The notes: generated by a model not told the origin, from the sequence alone. Counted from the stretch's first letter, positions 8,453 through 18,518 are shown. The stretch is DNA of 64,000 nucleotides from Bordetella petrii (GCA_017745595.1 WMBV01000016.1:1-64000); one strand, 5' to 3'. Numbers and translations: made by a program.

Positions 8453-9145
8453 ATGCTGGAAATTCTGTCTGATAACTGGCTGCTGTTGCTGGTGGGCCAA
8501 TGGCCCAACGGCCCCATGGGCGGCCTGGTGGCCACGGTGGGGCTGGCGCTGGTCAGCCTGGCCCTGGCGTTTCCCATTGGCGTGCTGCTGGCGCTGGGGC
8601 GCATCAGTTCGCACAAGATCTTTTATTGGCCGGCCACGGCCGTGGTGTACCTGGTGCGCGGGCTGCCGCTCATCATGTTCATCTTCTGGGCCTATTTCTT
8701 CCTGCCCCTGCTGATCGGCAATTCGGTCAGCGGCGTGGTCACCATGGCCGCCGCGCTCATCATCTACGAAGGCGCCTACCTGTCGGAAATCATCCGCAGC
8801 GGCATCCAGGCGCTGCCCGCCGGGCAAATGGAAGCGGGGCGCTCGCTGGGCTTGTCCCACATGCAGACCATGCGCAAGATCGTGTTGCCGCAGGCGCTGT
8901 ACAACACCATTCCCAGCATGCTCAGCCAGTTCATCTCGACGGTGAAAGAAACCTCGCTGGGTTTCGTCATCAGCGTGCACGAACTGACTTTCGCCGCGGC
9001 GCAGGTCAACAACATGCTGCTGACCAAGCCGTTCGAAGTGTTCACGCTGCTGGCGCTGACCTACTTCGTGCTGAACCTGATTCTTACCGGCATCGTCAAG
9101 CTCGTTGAGGCCCGCATGGGCGGAACGCGCACCGTGACGGCCTAG
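8453..9145 (+). CDS. amino-acid ABC transporter permease (HisM/GlnP family), subunit 2
   Basis: A 230-residue permease paralogous to its upstream neighbour. The EAA loop is QMEAGRSLGLSHMQTMRKI (about 123-141). The first helix contains GGLVATVGLALVSLALAFP, and a further hydrophobic segment at about 57-76 includes L-V-R-G-L-P-L-I. Its stop is 13 bp before the ATPase start. Together with 7742-8446 it forms the membrane part of the importer; the order of the pair matches the GltJK/HisQM type. Confidence 0.92.
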   Translation: MLEILSDNWLLLLVGQWPNGPMGGLVATVGLALVSLALAFPIGVLLALGRISSHKIFYWPATAVVYLVRGLPLIMFIFWAYFFLPLLIGNSVSGVVTMAAALIIYEGAYLSEIIRSGIQALPAGQMEAGRSLGLSHMQTMRKIVLPQALYNTIPSMLSQFISTVKETSLGFVISVHELTFAAAQVNNMLLTKPFEVFTLLALTYFVLNLILTGIVKLVEARMGGTRTVTA

Positions 9146-9158
9146 GGCTTGTTAAACC

Positions 9159-9881
<723 letters not shown>

Positions 9882-9882
9882 G

Positions 9883-9902
9883 CCCGGCGCCGGCACGCCG
9901 GG
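9883..9902. terminator. GC hairpin between convergent genes
   Basis: CCCGGCG at 9883-9889 pairs with CGCCGGG at 9896-9902 across a 6-base loop, between the stops of the ATPase and the LysR gene. The position fits a bidirectional stop signal. There is no T-run on either strand, so intrinsic termination is uncertain. Confidence 0.35.
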
Positions 9903-9906
9903 GCGC

Positions 9907-10848
9907 CTACAGCAGTTCTTTCGCGTGCCTCTCGATGCACTGGTACAGCGCCTGTACCGATTCCAGTTCCAGCGCGTCTTTGCGCGCAAAGAACATCAAC
10001 GGCCCCAGGCCGGCCGGCCACCGTATGGCGACTTCCGAAACGATGCCGTAGCGGCAGTATTTTTCGACGGCGGTGGCCGTCGAAATCGTCAGTAACCGGG
10101 TGGCCGCGGCCAAATGGAAGTTGGACGCGAAAGACATCGATTCCACGACGGGAAACGGCGGTATCAAGCCCTTTTGCGTAAAGGCCTGCTCAAACGCCCA
10201 ACGCGATCCGGTTCCGGGCGGAAGCAGGATCCACGCTTCTTGCTGAAGGGCTTCCAGCGTGACATGGGCCCGCTTTCTGATGGGGTGATTGCGGGCGCAG
10301 GCGATTTTCATCGGAACGTTGAATATGGCCTTGAACTCGATGTCGCTTTCTTGCAGGGCATGCAGTTCAGAGCCCAGCCGCCCCAAGGCGCAGTCGAAGT
10401 CGCCCGTCGCGACACCGGCGACCATTTCCTCGACCGTGCCTTCCACGAATTCGAAGGTCATGTCGGGCCGCGTCTGCCTTAGGGTGGCCAGGGCCTTGGG
10501 CATCAGCTCGAGCATGGCAAACGATAGCGCCCCGACCCGCAAATGGGGGCGCGGAGGCGCGGTCAGCAAGGTGGCTTCCACGCCGCGCAGCGCGTTCAGA
10601 ACCAGCCGCAGCCTTTCGCGGACGGCGTCGCCCGCGGGTGTCAGGCGGGCGCCTTGCTGGTCGCGGTCTACCAGCTTTACGTCCAGCAGCGATTCCAGTT
10701 CTTGCAGCATCGCGGTCACGGCGGGCTGCGTTACCGAAAGAACGTTCGCCGCCTGGCGTAAAGAGCCGCCTTCGGCAACGATCTCGAGCAATGCCAGGTG
10801 GCGCACTCGCAGCTTGGACAAGCGGGGCAGCGTGGTACGGTAGGTCAT
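9907..10848 (-). CDS. LysR-type transcriptional regulator
   Basis: A 313-residue LTTR. The winged HTH is at about 14-72 (LALLEIVAEGGSLRQAANVL, then S-V-T-Q-P-A-V-T-A-M-L-Q-E-L-E), followed by a LysR_substrate domain at about 95-300. It reads away from the dioxygenase/Bug operon with a 112-bp A/T-rich intergenic space, the normal LTTR arrangement, so it probably controls 10961-13933. It converges on the amino-acid ABC operon and could in principle also act there. The effector is unknown. Confidence 0.92.
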   Translation of the reverse strand: MTYRTTLPRLSKLRVRHLALLEIVAEGGSLRQAANVLSVTQPAVTAMLQELESLLDVKLVDRDQQGARLTPAGDAVRERLRLVLNALRGVEATLLTAPPRPHLRVGALSFAMLELMPKALATLRQTRPDMTFEFVEGTVEEMVAGVATGDFDCALGRLGSELHALQESDIEFKAIFNVPMKIACARNHPIRKRAHVTLEALQQEAWILLPPGTGSRWAFEQAFTQKGLIPPFPVVESMSFASNFHLAAATRLLTISTATAVEKYCRYGIVSEVAIRWPAGLGPLMFFARKDALELESVQALYQCIERHAKELL

Positions 10849-10960
10849 AGATTTTGGTTATCACGAGATCATATCTTCTGAATTTACTCTTATCGCGCCC
10901 GTTCATAAACTCGGTATCAGTCTCGAGCACCGACTATCCCTGGCATAAAGGACGAACGCG

Positions 10961-11830
10961 ATGAATCTGGAATTGAAGCCTCTTGCTGCCTCGATTGGAG
11001 CCGAGGTCCTGAATATCGATCTTGCCCAGCCCCTGAGCGCGGAAACGGCGAAAGAGCTTGACGATGCCTTCAATAAATACAGCGTGCTGCTGTTCCGCGG
11101 GCAAAACATGAAGGAAGACCAGCACATTGAATTCAGCCGGCATTTCGGCGACCTGGAAATCCACGTGCTGCGGCAGTATTTGCTGGCCGACCACCCCGAG
11201 ATCCTGGTGATTTCGAATATCGAAGAGAACGGCCGGGGCATCGGCATCAGCGACGCGGGCCAGTACTGGCACACCGATTTGTCCTACAAGCAGAACCCCA
11301 GCCGCTGCTCGGTACTGTATGCGCTGGAAATTCCCGCTCCCGCCGACGGCAAGACATACGGAGACACGTGTTTCGTCAGCACCATCGCGGCCTTCGAAGA
11401 CCTGGACGACGAAACGCGGTCGTACCTGCAGGGCCTGCAGGCGCGCCATCATTACCAGGCCCGCTATCACAAGATGAAGGCGAACAACCAGGCCCGCCAA
11501 GACCTGACCGAAGCGCAGAAAAACGAAGTTCCGCCCGTGGTGCATCCGGTGGTGCGCACGCATCCCTATACGGGCCGGAAATCGCTATACGTCAATGAAG
11601 GCTTCACCACCGAAATTGTGGGGTTGCCCCAGGAAGACAGCGACAAGCTCTTGAACCGGCTATATGCGCACTGTGCGCAAGAGAAGTTCATGTATCGCCA
11701 CCAATGGCGCAAGGGCGACGTGCTGATGTGGGACAACAGCGCGACCCAGCACCTGGCGATCGCCGATTACGCGCTGCCGCAGCGCAGGCGCATGCATCGG
11801 ACGACCGTGGCGGGTTCCGCCGTCTTCTAG
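10961..11830 (+). CDS. TauD/TfdA-family Fe(II)/2-oxoglutarate-dependent dioxygenase
   Basis: A 289-residue dioxygenase. The metal triad is visible as H104-x-D106 in QYWHTDLSY and H264 in ATQHLAIADY. Arg 280 in MHRTTV is the expected 2-oxoglutarate carboxylate ligand. Relatives hydroxylate taurine, other sulfonates or aryloxyalkanoates next to the heteroatom, releasing sulfite or a phenol; the substrate here is not evident. The gene is divergent from a LysR regulator and followed by two solute receptors, suggesting an induced uptake-and-oxidation unit. An AAAGGA site precedes the ATG. Confidence 0.9.
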   Translation: MNLELKPLAASIGAEVLNIDLAQPLSAETAKELDDAFNKYSVLLFRGQNMKEDQHIEFSRHFGDLEIHVLRQYLLADHPEILVISNIEENGRGIGISDAGQYWHTDLSYKQNPSRCSVLYALEIPAPADGKTYGDTCFVSTIAAFEDLDDETRSYLQGLQARHHYQARYHKMKANNQARQDLTEAQKNEVPPVVHPVVRTHPYTGRKSLYVNEGFTTEIVGLPQEDSDKLLNRLYAHCAQEKFMYRHQWRKGDVLMWDNSATQHLAIADYALPQRRRMHRTTVAGSAVF

Positions 11831-11868
11831 CGTGCCGAGGCAGGGTCTTACCGCGTGGATTCTTGAAT

Positions 11869-11909
11869 AAAAAAGTGCCGCCCCGCCCCGCCACGGCGGA
11901 AGGCGGCAC
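11869..11909 (-). terminator. hairpin plus A/T run, oriented as a minus-strand terminator
   Basis: GTGCCGCC (11875-11882) pairs with GGCGGCAC (11902-11909); a run of six A precedes the stem at 11869-11874. Read on the minus strand this is stem-loop then TTTTTT, a textbook intrinsic terminator. Both flanking genes are on the plus strand, so it would stop antisense transcription coming from the right. On the plus strand it lacks a T-run. Confidence 0.55.
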
Positions 11910-11949
11910 ATTGCTACACCGCATTCCGATACCAAGATGGGAGAGAGAC

Positions 11950-12909
11950 ATGAGCAAAGCCTTATTGCGCCGGTTGCTGGCGGCGACCGGATTTTTCCTG
12001 GCCTGTACGGCAAGCGCCGCCTACCCCGACAGGCCGATCACCCTGGTCGTGCCGTTCGCCGCGGGCAGCGCCACCGACAGCGTCGGGCGGATCGTGGCCG
12101 ACGGCCTGACCAAGCGCCTGGGGCAGACGGTGATCGTCGAGTCCAAGCCGGGGGCTACCGGGCGGATCGGAACGGATTACGCGGCCAAGGCCGAGCCCGA
12201 CGGCTACACCCTGCTCATGGCCACCAGCGGCATTCTGGCGGTCAATCCCGCGCTGTATAAGGACGTCAACTACGATTCGGCCCGCGATTTTGCGCCGATT
12301 TTATTGGTCGGCGAGGTACCCTTTGCGCTGGTCGTCAATAACGACCTGCCAGTCAAGTCGGCTCGGCAACTGATCGATTACGCCAAGTCGGCAAAGAAGG
12401 ACCTGTTTTTTGCCTATGCATCGCCGACGGCCCAGGTCGCCAGCGAGATTTTCGTGCGCGACGCGCATTTCGATGCCATTGCCGTGTCTTATAAGTCCAG
12501 CCCCAACGCCGCGCTGGGGCTGATCAGCAACGAAACCCAGTTCTACTTTATCGATTTCGGAACGGGCCTGGGTCATATCAAGAACAACAAGGTCCGGGCA
12601 CTGGCCGTGGCGGGCGAACCCTCGAACCTGTTGCCGGGCGTGCCCCCGATCAGCGAAACCGTGCCCGGTTTTTCCATCACATCATGGAACGGGATACTGG
12701 CCCCGGCGGGAACGCCGCCCGCCATTGTGACCAGGCTGAACGATGAACTGAAGGCCGTGCTCGACGATCCCGAAGTCAGGGGCAAACTGGGAAACATCGG
12801 CTTCGAGGTCGCGGGGCAAGGCAGCCCGGATGATTTTTCAGAACTGATCAAGAACGACGTCAAGAAATGGCGCGACTGGGTCACGGAACTCAACATCAAG
12901 ATGCCGTGA
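11950..12909 (+). CDS. Bug-family (TctC) periplasmic solute receptor
   Basis: A 319-residue exported receptor. The signal peptide runs to about SAA at residue 24, then YPDRPITLVVPFAAGSATD, the family's opening strand and ligand loop. EPDGYTLLMATSG and LAPAGTPP are further family landmarks. I use ATG 11950 (GAGAGAGAC upstream) instead of an in-frame start at 11704 that would overlap the dioxygenase gene. Bug receptors bind small carboxylates or other metabolites and normally pair with TctAB, of which none is in the window. It follows the dioxygenase by 119 bp and precedes another Bug gene. Confidence 0.92.
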   Translation: MSKALLRRLLAATGFFLACTASAAYPDRPITLVVPFAAGSATDSVGRIVADGLTKRLGQTVIVESKPGATGRIGTDYAAKAEPDGYTLLMATSGILAVNPALYKDVNYDSARDFAPILLVGEVPFALVVNNDLPVKSARQLIDYAKSAKKDLFFAYASPTAQVASEIFVRDAHFDAIAVSYKSSPNAALGLISNETQFYFIDFGTGLGHIKNNKVRALAVAGEPSNLLPGVPPISETVPGFSITSWNGILAPAGTPPAIVTRLNDELKAVLDDPEVRGKLGNIGFEVAGQGSPDDFSELIKNDVKKWRDWVTELNIKMP

Positions 12910-12943
12910 CGGCATGCTGTGTCGTCGGTTCGATATGCAACGG

Positions 12944-13933
12944 ATGGGGAACAACTTGAAAACAGCCATATGCTTGCTGGCAGCCGCGCTGGGCTGCGCC
13001 GGCGCGTTTTCCGCGCAGGGCGCGGACGCCTTTCCGACGCAGCCCGTGCGGCTGATCGTGGGGTATTCGGCGGGCGGCACCGCCGACGTGGTGGCGCGGG
13101 CCCTGGCGCAGGAGATGGGGAAATCCCTGGGGCAGCCGGTGGTGGTGGAAAACAAGGCGGGCGCCAATGCCCTGATCGCCACCAACGAAATCCTGCGGGC
13201 CAAGCCAGACGGCTATACGCTGCTGATGGCATCTTTATCGCACGTCGTGAACCCCATCCTGAGTCCGGACCGGGCCGATTATGACCCCGTCGCGGATTTC
13301 TCGCCCATCTCGCGCGCGGGTGTCTTGCCGCTGGTATTGACCACCAGCCATGGATCGCGCTTTTCTTCTGTGGCCGATCTGGTCCAAGAGGCGCGCGCGC
13401 ATCCGGGAACCGTCAGTTATGGCTCGGCCGGCGTGGGCGGCTCGGGCCACCTGGCGGGCGCGATGCTGGAACAGGAAACCGGCACGACAATGCTGCATGC
13501 CCCATTCAAGGGGAATGCCCCCGCGCTGCTCGAGGTCATCGCCGGAAGAATCTCGTTCATGTTTTACCCCACGATAGGAATCGCGCAGCAAATCGACGAA
13601 AAAAGAATCAGGGTTCTGGGCGTTGCCAGCCAGCAAAGACTGGCGCAGTTTCCCGATGTGCCCACCCTGGAAGAAGCCGGTTTCCCGGGCTTCGAAAACA
13701 CGGCGATCTGGCTGGGCATCCTGGCCCCCAAGGCCACGCCGGGCCCGGTCGTGGATCGTTTGGCCCAGGCGGTTTCGAAGGCACTGTCCGATCCGGCCTT
13801 GAAAGCCAGAATCCACGACATGGGTTTGCAGCCCATCGACAACGATACGCCGCAAGCGTTCGCTAAATTCTTGCACGAAGACCACGACCGATGGTCTCGC
13901 GTCATCCAGAAGGCGGGGCTGCTTCCTCAGTAG
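12944..13933 (+). CDS. Bug-family (TctC) periplasmic solute receptor
   Basis: A receptor of about 329 residues. The signal peptide ends near QGADA, followed by FPTQPVRLIVGYSAGGTAD and KPDGYTLLMAS. The start is uncertain. ATG 12944 is used here, but TTG 12956 has a better GGGGA ribosome site at 12946-12950 and gives the more usual leader MKTAICLLAAALG; an upstream ATG at 12914 is less likely. It is a tandem neighbour of the Bug gene at 11950 but clearly diverged from it, so the two probably bind different ligands. No TctA/TctB partner is present. It ends 32 bp before a convergent LysR gene. Confidence 0.9.
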   Translation: MGNNLKTAICLLAAALGCAGAFSAQGADAFPTQPVRLIVGYSAGGTADVVARALAQEMGKSLGQPVVVENKAGANALIATNEILRAKPDGYTLLMASLSHVVNPILSPDRADYDPVADFSPISRAGVLPLVLTTSHGSRFSSVADLVQEARAHPGTVSYGSAGVGGSGHLAGAMLEQETGTTMLHAPFKGNAPALLEVIAGRISFMFYPTIGIAQQIDEKRIRVLGVASQQRLAQFPDVPTLEEAGFPGFENTAIWLGILAPKATPGPVVDRLAQAVSKALSDPALKARIHDMGLQPIDNDTPQAFAKFLHEDHDRWSRVIQKAGLLPQ

Positions 13934-13964
13934 GCGAACGCCAGGCGCGAATTCCAGGCCGGCA

Positions 13965-14873
13965 TCAGGCACTGAGCCCGCCGCCGTAGGGGCGGGTAAA
14001 GTCGCACACGTCGCGCGCGATGCGCGCGATTTCCTGGTAGAACATAGGATTCGACTGCTTGGCGTACATGGCGCAGTACATCGAACTAGGCAGCGGCTTG
14101 GTGGTGCGCGCCTGCACCAGCTTGCGGCTTTTGAACAGGTCGGAAAAATAGCCGATGGGAATGCAGGCTACGCCGAAGCCCGCTACCGTCAAGCCCACCA
14201 TGGCCTGCAGGCTGTTGATGGTGAACAGGTTCGACTGCGATGTGTAGGGCGCCAGCCATTCGTCGTAGATGGCGTTCAGCGCCGAATCGGGGTCTTGCCG
14301 GATGATGTGCATGCGCGAAATTTCTTCTGGCGTGTAGACCTGGGCGGGGGATATCACCGCCGGGCTGCCCGCCCAGCCGAAGTCGACCTGCGCGATGGGT
14401 TCGGCTTCCAGATGAGGGTTGCGGATTTCCCAATGCAGAATGGCCATGTCCAGCTGCCCGTTCAACAGGCTTTGCTGCAGGTGCCAGGCCATGCCGATCT
14501 TCAGTTGCACGCTCAGCTCGGGAAACGCGGTGCGCAGCGCGTGCATCAATTGAGGAAGCCAGGTCATCGCCGTGATCTCGGTGATGCCCAGCCGCAGCGT
14601 GCCCGAAAAGGGCTTGAAGCCCTTCATCTTCAGCAGCATCTGGTCGCGCCGGCCGAGCAGGTCGGCCGCCATTTCAAGCAAGTCTTCGCCGGTGCGGGTC
14701 AGAGTGGCTTTCTGGCCGCTGCGGTCGAAGATCTGGATGTTGAAGCTGGTTTCCAGTTCCTGGATGCGCTTGGTAATGGCCGACTGGGTGGTATTGAGCC
14801 GTTCCGCCGCATTGGCGAAACCGCCCAATTGCACCACCCAGTAAAGCGCTTCGATCTGTTTGAAGGTCAGCAT
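13965..14873 (-). CDS. LysR-type transcriptional regulator
   Basis: A 302-residue LTTR. The HTH is at about 3-60 (FKQIEALYWVVQLGGFANAA, then T-T-Q-S-A-I-T-K-R-I-Q-E-L-E); the substrate-binding domain runs from about 92 to 295. It lies 43 bp downstream of a Bug receptor on the same strand. It is therefore probably co-transcribed with the Bug / small protein / SSS symporter set, not divergent from its target as LTTRs usually are. Effector unknown. Confidence 0.92.
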   Translation of the reverse strand: MLTFKQIEALYWVVQLGGFANAAERLNTTQSAITKRIQELETSFNIQIFDRSGQKATLTRTGEDLLEMAADLLGRRDQMLLKMKGFKPFSGTLRLGITEITAMTWLPQLMHALRTAFPELSVQLKIGMAWHLQQSLLNGQLDMAILHWEIRNPHLEAEPIAQVDFGWAGSPAVISPAQVYTPEEISRMHIIRQDPDSALNAIYDEWLAPYTSQSNLFTINSLQAMVGLTVAGFGVACIPIGYFSDLFKSRKLVQARTTKPLPSSMYCAMYAKQSNPMFYQEIARIARDVCDFTRPYGGGLSA

Positions 14874-14916
14874 GGTGGCCCGTGCTTGCGTTGGCGGCCC
14901 GCTGCGCGGTGGCCGG

Positions 14917-15888
14917 TCAGTCGACCGACGCGCCCGAGCGCTTCACGGCCTTGCCCCATTTTTCGACTTCGGCATCCACGAAGCGCCCGCCCTCGTCGGG
15001 CGCGTAGACCAGCGGCTGGCCGCCCCGTTCGGCCAGGGCCTTGGCCATTTCGGGCGACTTCAGAATCGCATTGACCTTCTGGTTAAGGTAGGCCACCACG
15101 TCGGCGGGCGTTTTCGCGGGCGCGAAAATCATCGCCCAACCCACCGCTTCGAAGCCGGGCAGGCCCGATTCGGCCACGGTGGGCACGTCGGGCAACTGCG
15201 GCACGCGGTCGCGCGTCGTCACGGCCAGCGGCACCGCCGCCTTCGACTTCACGTGGGGCAGGGCGGCGGTTACCGAATCCACCATCAGCGGCACGTGATT
15301 GCCCAGGAAATCCGCCTGCGCGGGGCCGCTGCCCTTGTACGGAATATGGCGCAGCTCGACGTTGGCATCGGCCTTGAACATCTCGGCCGACAAATGCTGC
15401 GTGCCGCCGATGCCCGCGCTGGCGTAGGCCAGCTCGTTCGGATTGGCCTTGGCTTTTTCGATGAGCTGCGACAGCGAGGTGATGCCGCTTTGCGGCGTGG
15501 CCAGGAAGATCAGGGGCACGGTAAAGATGCCGCCCACCGGCACGAAGTCGCTTTTCAGCGAGTAGCCGGGGTTGCTGTACAGCGTCTGGTTGACCGCCGC
15601 GGCGCTGCCGCCCACGACCAGCGTGTAGCCGTCGGGCGTCGCGCGCGCCACGTGCTGCATGCCGATATTGCTGCCCGCGCCGGCCTTGTTTTCCACCACC
15701 ACCGGCTGGCCGATTTCTTTGGCCAGCTGCTCGGCCACCATGCGGGCAAAGATGTCGGTGGCCTGTCCGGGCGGGAAGGGCACCACCAGATTGACGGGGC
15801 GCTCGGGGTACGCGGCGTGGGCCACGCCAGCGATGCCGATGAACAGGCTGGCCATAAGGCCGCTCAGGCAATTGAATCGGGGCAACAT
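14917..15888 (-). CDS. Bug-family (TctC) periplasmic solute receptor
   Basis: A 323-residue receptor starting [12 protein letters not shown] hydrophobic leader ends at AHA (about 27), then [30 protein letters not shown] and [11 protein letters not shown], all family landmarks. A longer in-frame start at 16119 would run through the intergenic space and overlap the small membrane protein, so I use ATG 15888, although its ribosome site is weak. It lies downstream of the SSS symporter and its companion, and upstream of a LysR gene, on one strand. Confidence 0.9.
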   Translation of the reverse strand: MLPRFNCLSGLMASLFIGIAGVAHAAYPERPVNLVVPFPPGQATDIFARMVAEQLAKEIGQPVVVENKAGAGSNIGMQHVARATPDGYTLVVGGSAAAVNQTLYSNPGYSLKSDFVPVGGIFTVPLIFLATPQSGITSLSQLIEKAKANPNELAYASAGIGGTQHLSAEMFKADANVELRHIPYKGSGPAQADFLGNHVPLMVDSVTAALPHVKSKAAVPLAVTTRDRVPQLPDVPTVAESGLPGFEAVGWAMIFAPAKTPADVVAYLNQKVNAILKSPEMAKALAERGGQPLVYAPDEGGRFVDAEVEKWGKAVKRSGASVD

Positions 15889-16070
15889 GAAACTGGGTCC
15901 AAGAAAGCTGGGGGGAACGCGGCCAGGGCGCGGCGGCCAGGCCCGGATGCGCCGGGGGCCGTGGGCACCCTGGCGATGGCCTGGATTGTAATGGCTAAGC
16001 CGTGGTTCACCGCCCGGCCGCAAGGGAAAACGCAGCCCGATATTCGTGTTCCCCCGAAAGAATGGTGCCC

Positions 16071-16193
16071 TCAGATCATCGACTTGCCGCTGCGCTTGGC
16101 ATGGCGCAGGTCGCGCCACAAGGCCGCGACGAGAACCGCCAGGATCACTGTCGAGATGACGGGCCAGATAAGAATGTAAAGAGTCATCAGCAT
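16071..16193 (-). CDS. small single-span membrane protein, putative SSS transporter small subunit
   Basis: A 40-residue peptide too short for ordinary gene calling. It has one hydrophobic span (about 5-25, [17 protein letters not shown]), then a basic tail ([12 protein letters not shown]). A strong AAGGAG lies six bases before ATG 16193. It starts 16 bp after the stop of the SSS symporter gene on the same strand. Tiny one-span proteins of this form are known next to SSS- and NSS-type transporters and are annotated as transporter small subunits. Function here is inferred from position and form. Confidence 0.75.
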   Translation of the reverse strand: MLMTLYILIWPVISTVILAVLVAALWRDLRHAKRSGKSMI

Positions 16194-16209
16194 TTCGGTC
16201 TCCTTGGAA

Positions 16210-17901
16210 TCAGGCTTGTGCCGGGGCGGCGGACGGTTGCCGCGCGGAAGGCGCCAGCATCGCGTCGTGGTCGCGCTGGAACGACGTGACGCGGTCGGCC
16301 AGGACCGTGAAGTCGAACCGTTCGCGGCTGAGCATGCTCAGGGCCACGCACACGGTGGCGCTGACGCCGTATGCGGTAAGCGAACCGGTCAATACGATGT
16401 AGTCGCGCAAATAGCCGACGAACAGCGGCAGCATGACCAGAGCCGCCACCGTGCCCACCACCAGCGCGGCGCGGCGGCCGAAGAAGCCGAACGCCATCAG
16501 GCCCAGCACCACGCCGCCGCCCACCGCGGCGCATATTTCGAAGAACACGGCCACGGCGCCTTCGATAGGCACCAGTTCGAAGCGCACCACCGTGAACAGC
16601 GCCACGGCCGACAGCACCGACCACACGAAAGCGCGGTTATCGACCCGGTTCCAGTAGAAACTGGCGATGACCGGGAATACGATGGCGCCCCACAGCGCGC
16701 CCACGAATACCAGCATGACCAGGATGTCCAGCCGCAGGCTGGCGAAGATCACGCCCGCCATCGTGGCGACGATCATCGTGGCGCGGCCCCACCACAGCAT
16801 GCGGCGCGGGTCCGGCCGGCCCTTGGCCACGTTCTTGGCGTAGACGTCGGTCATGACGATGGCCGAAAGCGCGGCCAGGTCGGAGTCGGCCGTCGACGAC
16901 AGCGAGCCCACCACCAGGATGAAGAACAGCGCGATGCCGACCGGCGGCAGATAGCTGGATGCCATTTGCGGAATGATGTTGTTCATGTTGCCATTGGCGG
17001 GCTGCAGCCCCACGAACAAGGCCAGCAGGCCCAGCATGCCCAGGCCGATGACCACCGCCCCGTAGCCGATGGTGGCGGTCAGGAAGGTCGACTTGATCAA
17101 GTCTTCGCGCACGGCGAACAGGCGCTGCGCGATGGTCTGGTTGCCGATGGCGTAGGCCAGCACCGCGACGAAATAGGGCGCGCCCTGCTCCAGGATGGCG
17201 GTGGTGGAATAGAAGTCCGCCTGCTCGGCCGACAGCCGCCACAGGTTGGCGTCCAGCAGATCCGGGCCGCCGGCATTGAAGAAAATCAGCGGAATGATGA
17301 TCACGGCCGACAGCAGCATCGCTATCAACTGGGCGAAGTCGGTCATGACCGATGCGCGAAAGCCCGACCAGAACGAATAAGACAGCACGCCCAGGCCGGC
17401 GATCAGCACGCCCTGGATGAATGTCAGGGGGCTTAGCACGGAAACCAGCGCGCCCGCCGCGGTGAAGTTCACCATCAGGCTGATACAGCTGCCCACGATG
17501 TTCGACACCGCCATGATCATCTGGCTGGATGTGCCATGCCGGGCATGTAGGATTTCGGCCAGGGTGTGCGCCTTGGGGGCGAGCTGCCGAAAGCGCCTGC
17601 CGAAGGGGTAGATGAACAGGATCATCAGCGCGCCCCACAGGCCGTAATGAATCGGCCCCGACAGGCCGTACTTGAAGCCCGAGGTGGCGCTTGCATAGAA
17701 AGAAGCCGCCCAGATCCAGGTGGCGATCATGCTGGCGGCGGAAAGCCCGAATCCGACAGCGTTGTTCGAAGTCATGTAGCCGTCCACGTTTTCGTTGCGC
17801 TTGCCTATCAGCAGCGACATCAGAAACGTGGCGCCATAAAACCCGACCAACAAAATGATGGCCGTCGTGCCTGATAACTGAAAGAACTCCGTTTCCTGCA
17901 T
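16210..17901 (-). CDS. sodium:solute symporter (SSS family)
   Basis: A 563-residue inner-membrane permease with about 13 membrane spans, starting MQETEFFQLSG. Family landmarks are NNAVGFGLSAASMIATWIWA in the first third, the SFWSGFRASVMTDFAQ loop and the GSLSSTADSDLAALSAI helix, which carries the Ser/Thr residues that line the second sodium site in relatives. An in-frame extension to 18093 adds an Arg-rich, non-membrane stretch and is rejected; AAGGAC precedes ATG 17901. It is followed by the 40-residue companion. The cluster also contains a Bug receptor and LysR. Substrate unknown; carboxylates, amino acids or urea-like compounds are all possible in this family. Confidence 0.9.
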   Translation of the reverse strand: MQETEFFQLSGTTAIILLVGFYGATFLMSLLIGKRNENVDGYMTSNNAVGFGLSAASMIATWIWAASFYASATSGFKYGLSGPIHYGLWGALMILFIYPFGRRFRQLAPKAHTLAEILHARHGTSSQMIMAVSNIVGSCISLMVNFTAAGALVSVLSPLTFIQGVLIAGLGVLSYSFWSGFRASVMTDFAQLIAMLLSAVIIIPLIFFNAGGPDLLDANLWRLSAEQADFYSTTAILEQGAPYFVAVLAYAIGNQTIAQRLFAVREDLIKSTFLTATIGYGAVVIGLGMLGLLALFVGLQPANGNMNNIIPQMASSYLPPVGIALFFILVVGSLSSTADSDLAALSAIVMTDVYAKNVAKGRPDPRRMLWWGRATMIVATMAGVIFASLRLDILVMLVFVGALWGAIVFPVIASFYWNRVDNRAFVWSVLSAVALFTVVRFELVPIEGAVAVFFEICAAVGGGVVLGLMAFGFFGRRAALVVGTVAALVMLPLFVGYLRDYIVLTGSLTAYGVSATVCVALSMLSRERFDFTVLADRVTSFQRDHDAMLAPSARQPSAAPAQA

Positions 17902-18363
17902 TGGGTGGTCCTTGCTCCTTTGCAGCGCCACGCCGCGAGGCGTGCGCGCGCGCCCTGCCATTTCCGCACCACGCGATGGGTGGCAACACCCCATTGGCGC
18001 GCTGAAACACGGCTCGGGCGCGAAAGACGCGCGAGCGCTATCCTGCGCGGCCATGCCGGGGTGGCCGGCTGGACGAGCAGCATAAAGACGCACACAAAGG
18101 TGCCGCGCTACCCCACGGGTTGGAGTCCTGGAAGGTGCCCCGGTGTCGGTAAGCGATGAACCAGCCTGGTGGGCCGGTTATGTTGTCACGCGGCCAAAAT
18201 GGCCGGCTTCATGTGTTTCAGCAAAAATGCCGGGCCGCTGTGCGCGGCCTTGTGAGAGGCGGCTCGATTGGCTAGATAGCCCAAGCCGCCCTGTAAAGAC
18301 CTTGGAGTATAAAGAGATGAGGCGGGTCTGTCTATATGTGGGGGGCGGCGCAGGTGGTTGCAG

Positions 18364-18518
18364 CAGGTGTCTGGCTCCCGCAGGGTGCCTGACACCGCTG
18401 TGTGCGGGCTGCCTGGGTTGCTTCGGTGTCTGACACCCTGCGGGAGTCAGACACCTGGTGTGCTCGTCGGAGTCAGACACCTGGTGCGCTCGTCGGCGTC
18501 AGGCACCTGATGCGCCGG
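18364..18518. repeat. palindromic repeat pair plus 26-bp tandem repeat (copy 3)
   Basis: One unit at 18364-18396 (arms GGTGTCTGGC / GCCTGACACC) and one at 18424-18456 (GGTGTCTGAC / GTCAGACACC) face each other. The right arm then continues as a direct tandem repeat of period 26 (18444-18469, 18470-18495, partial 18496-18518), with the second copy differing at one base. The array ends 2 bp before the DbpA stop codon. It occupies the right end of a 618-bp gene-free stretch (17902-18519). The remainder of that stretch shows short GC hairpins, such as GGCGGCT 18258-18264 with AGCCGCC 18284-18290, and no convincing gene. Confidence 0.85.
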
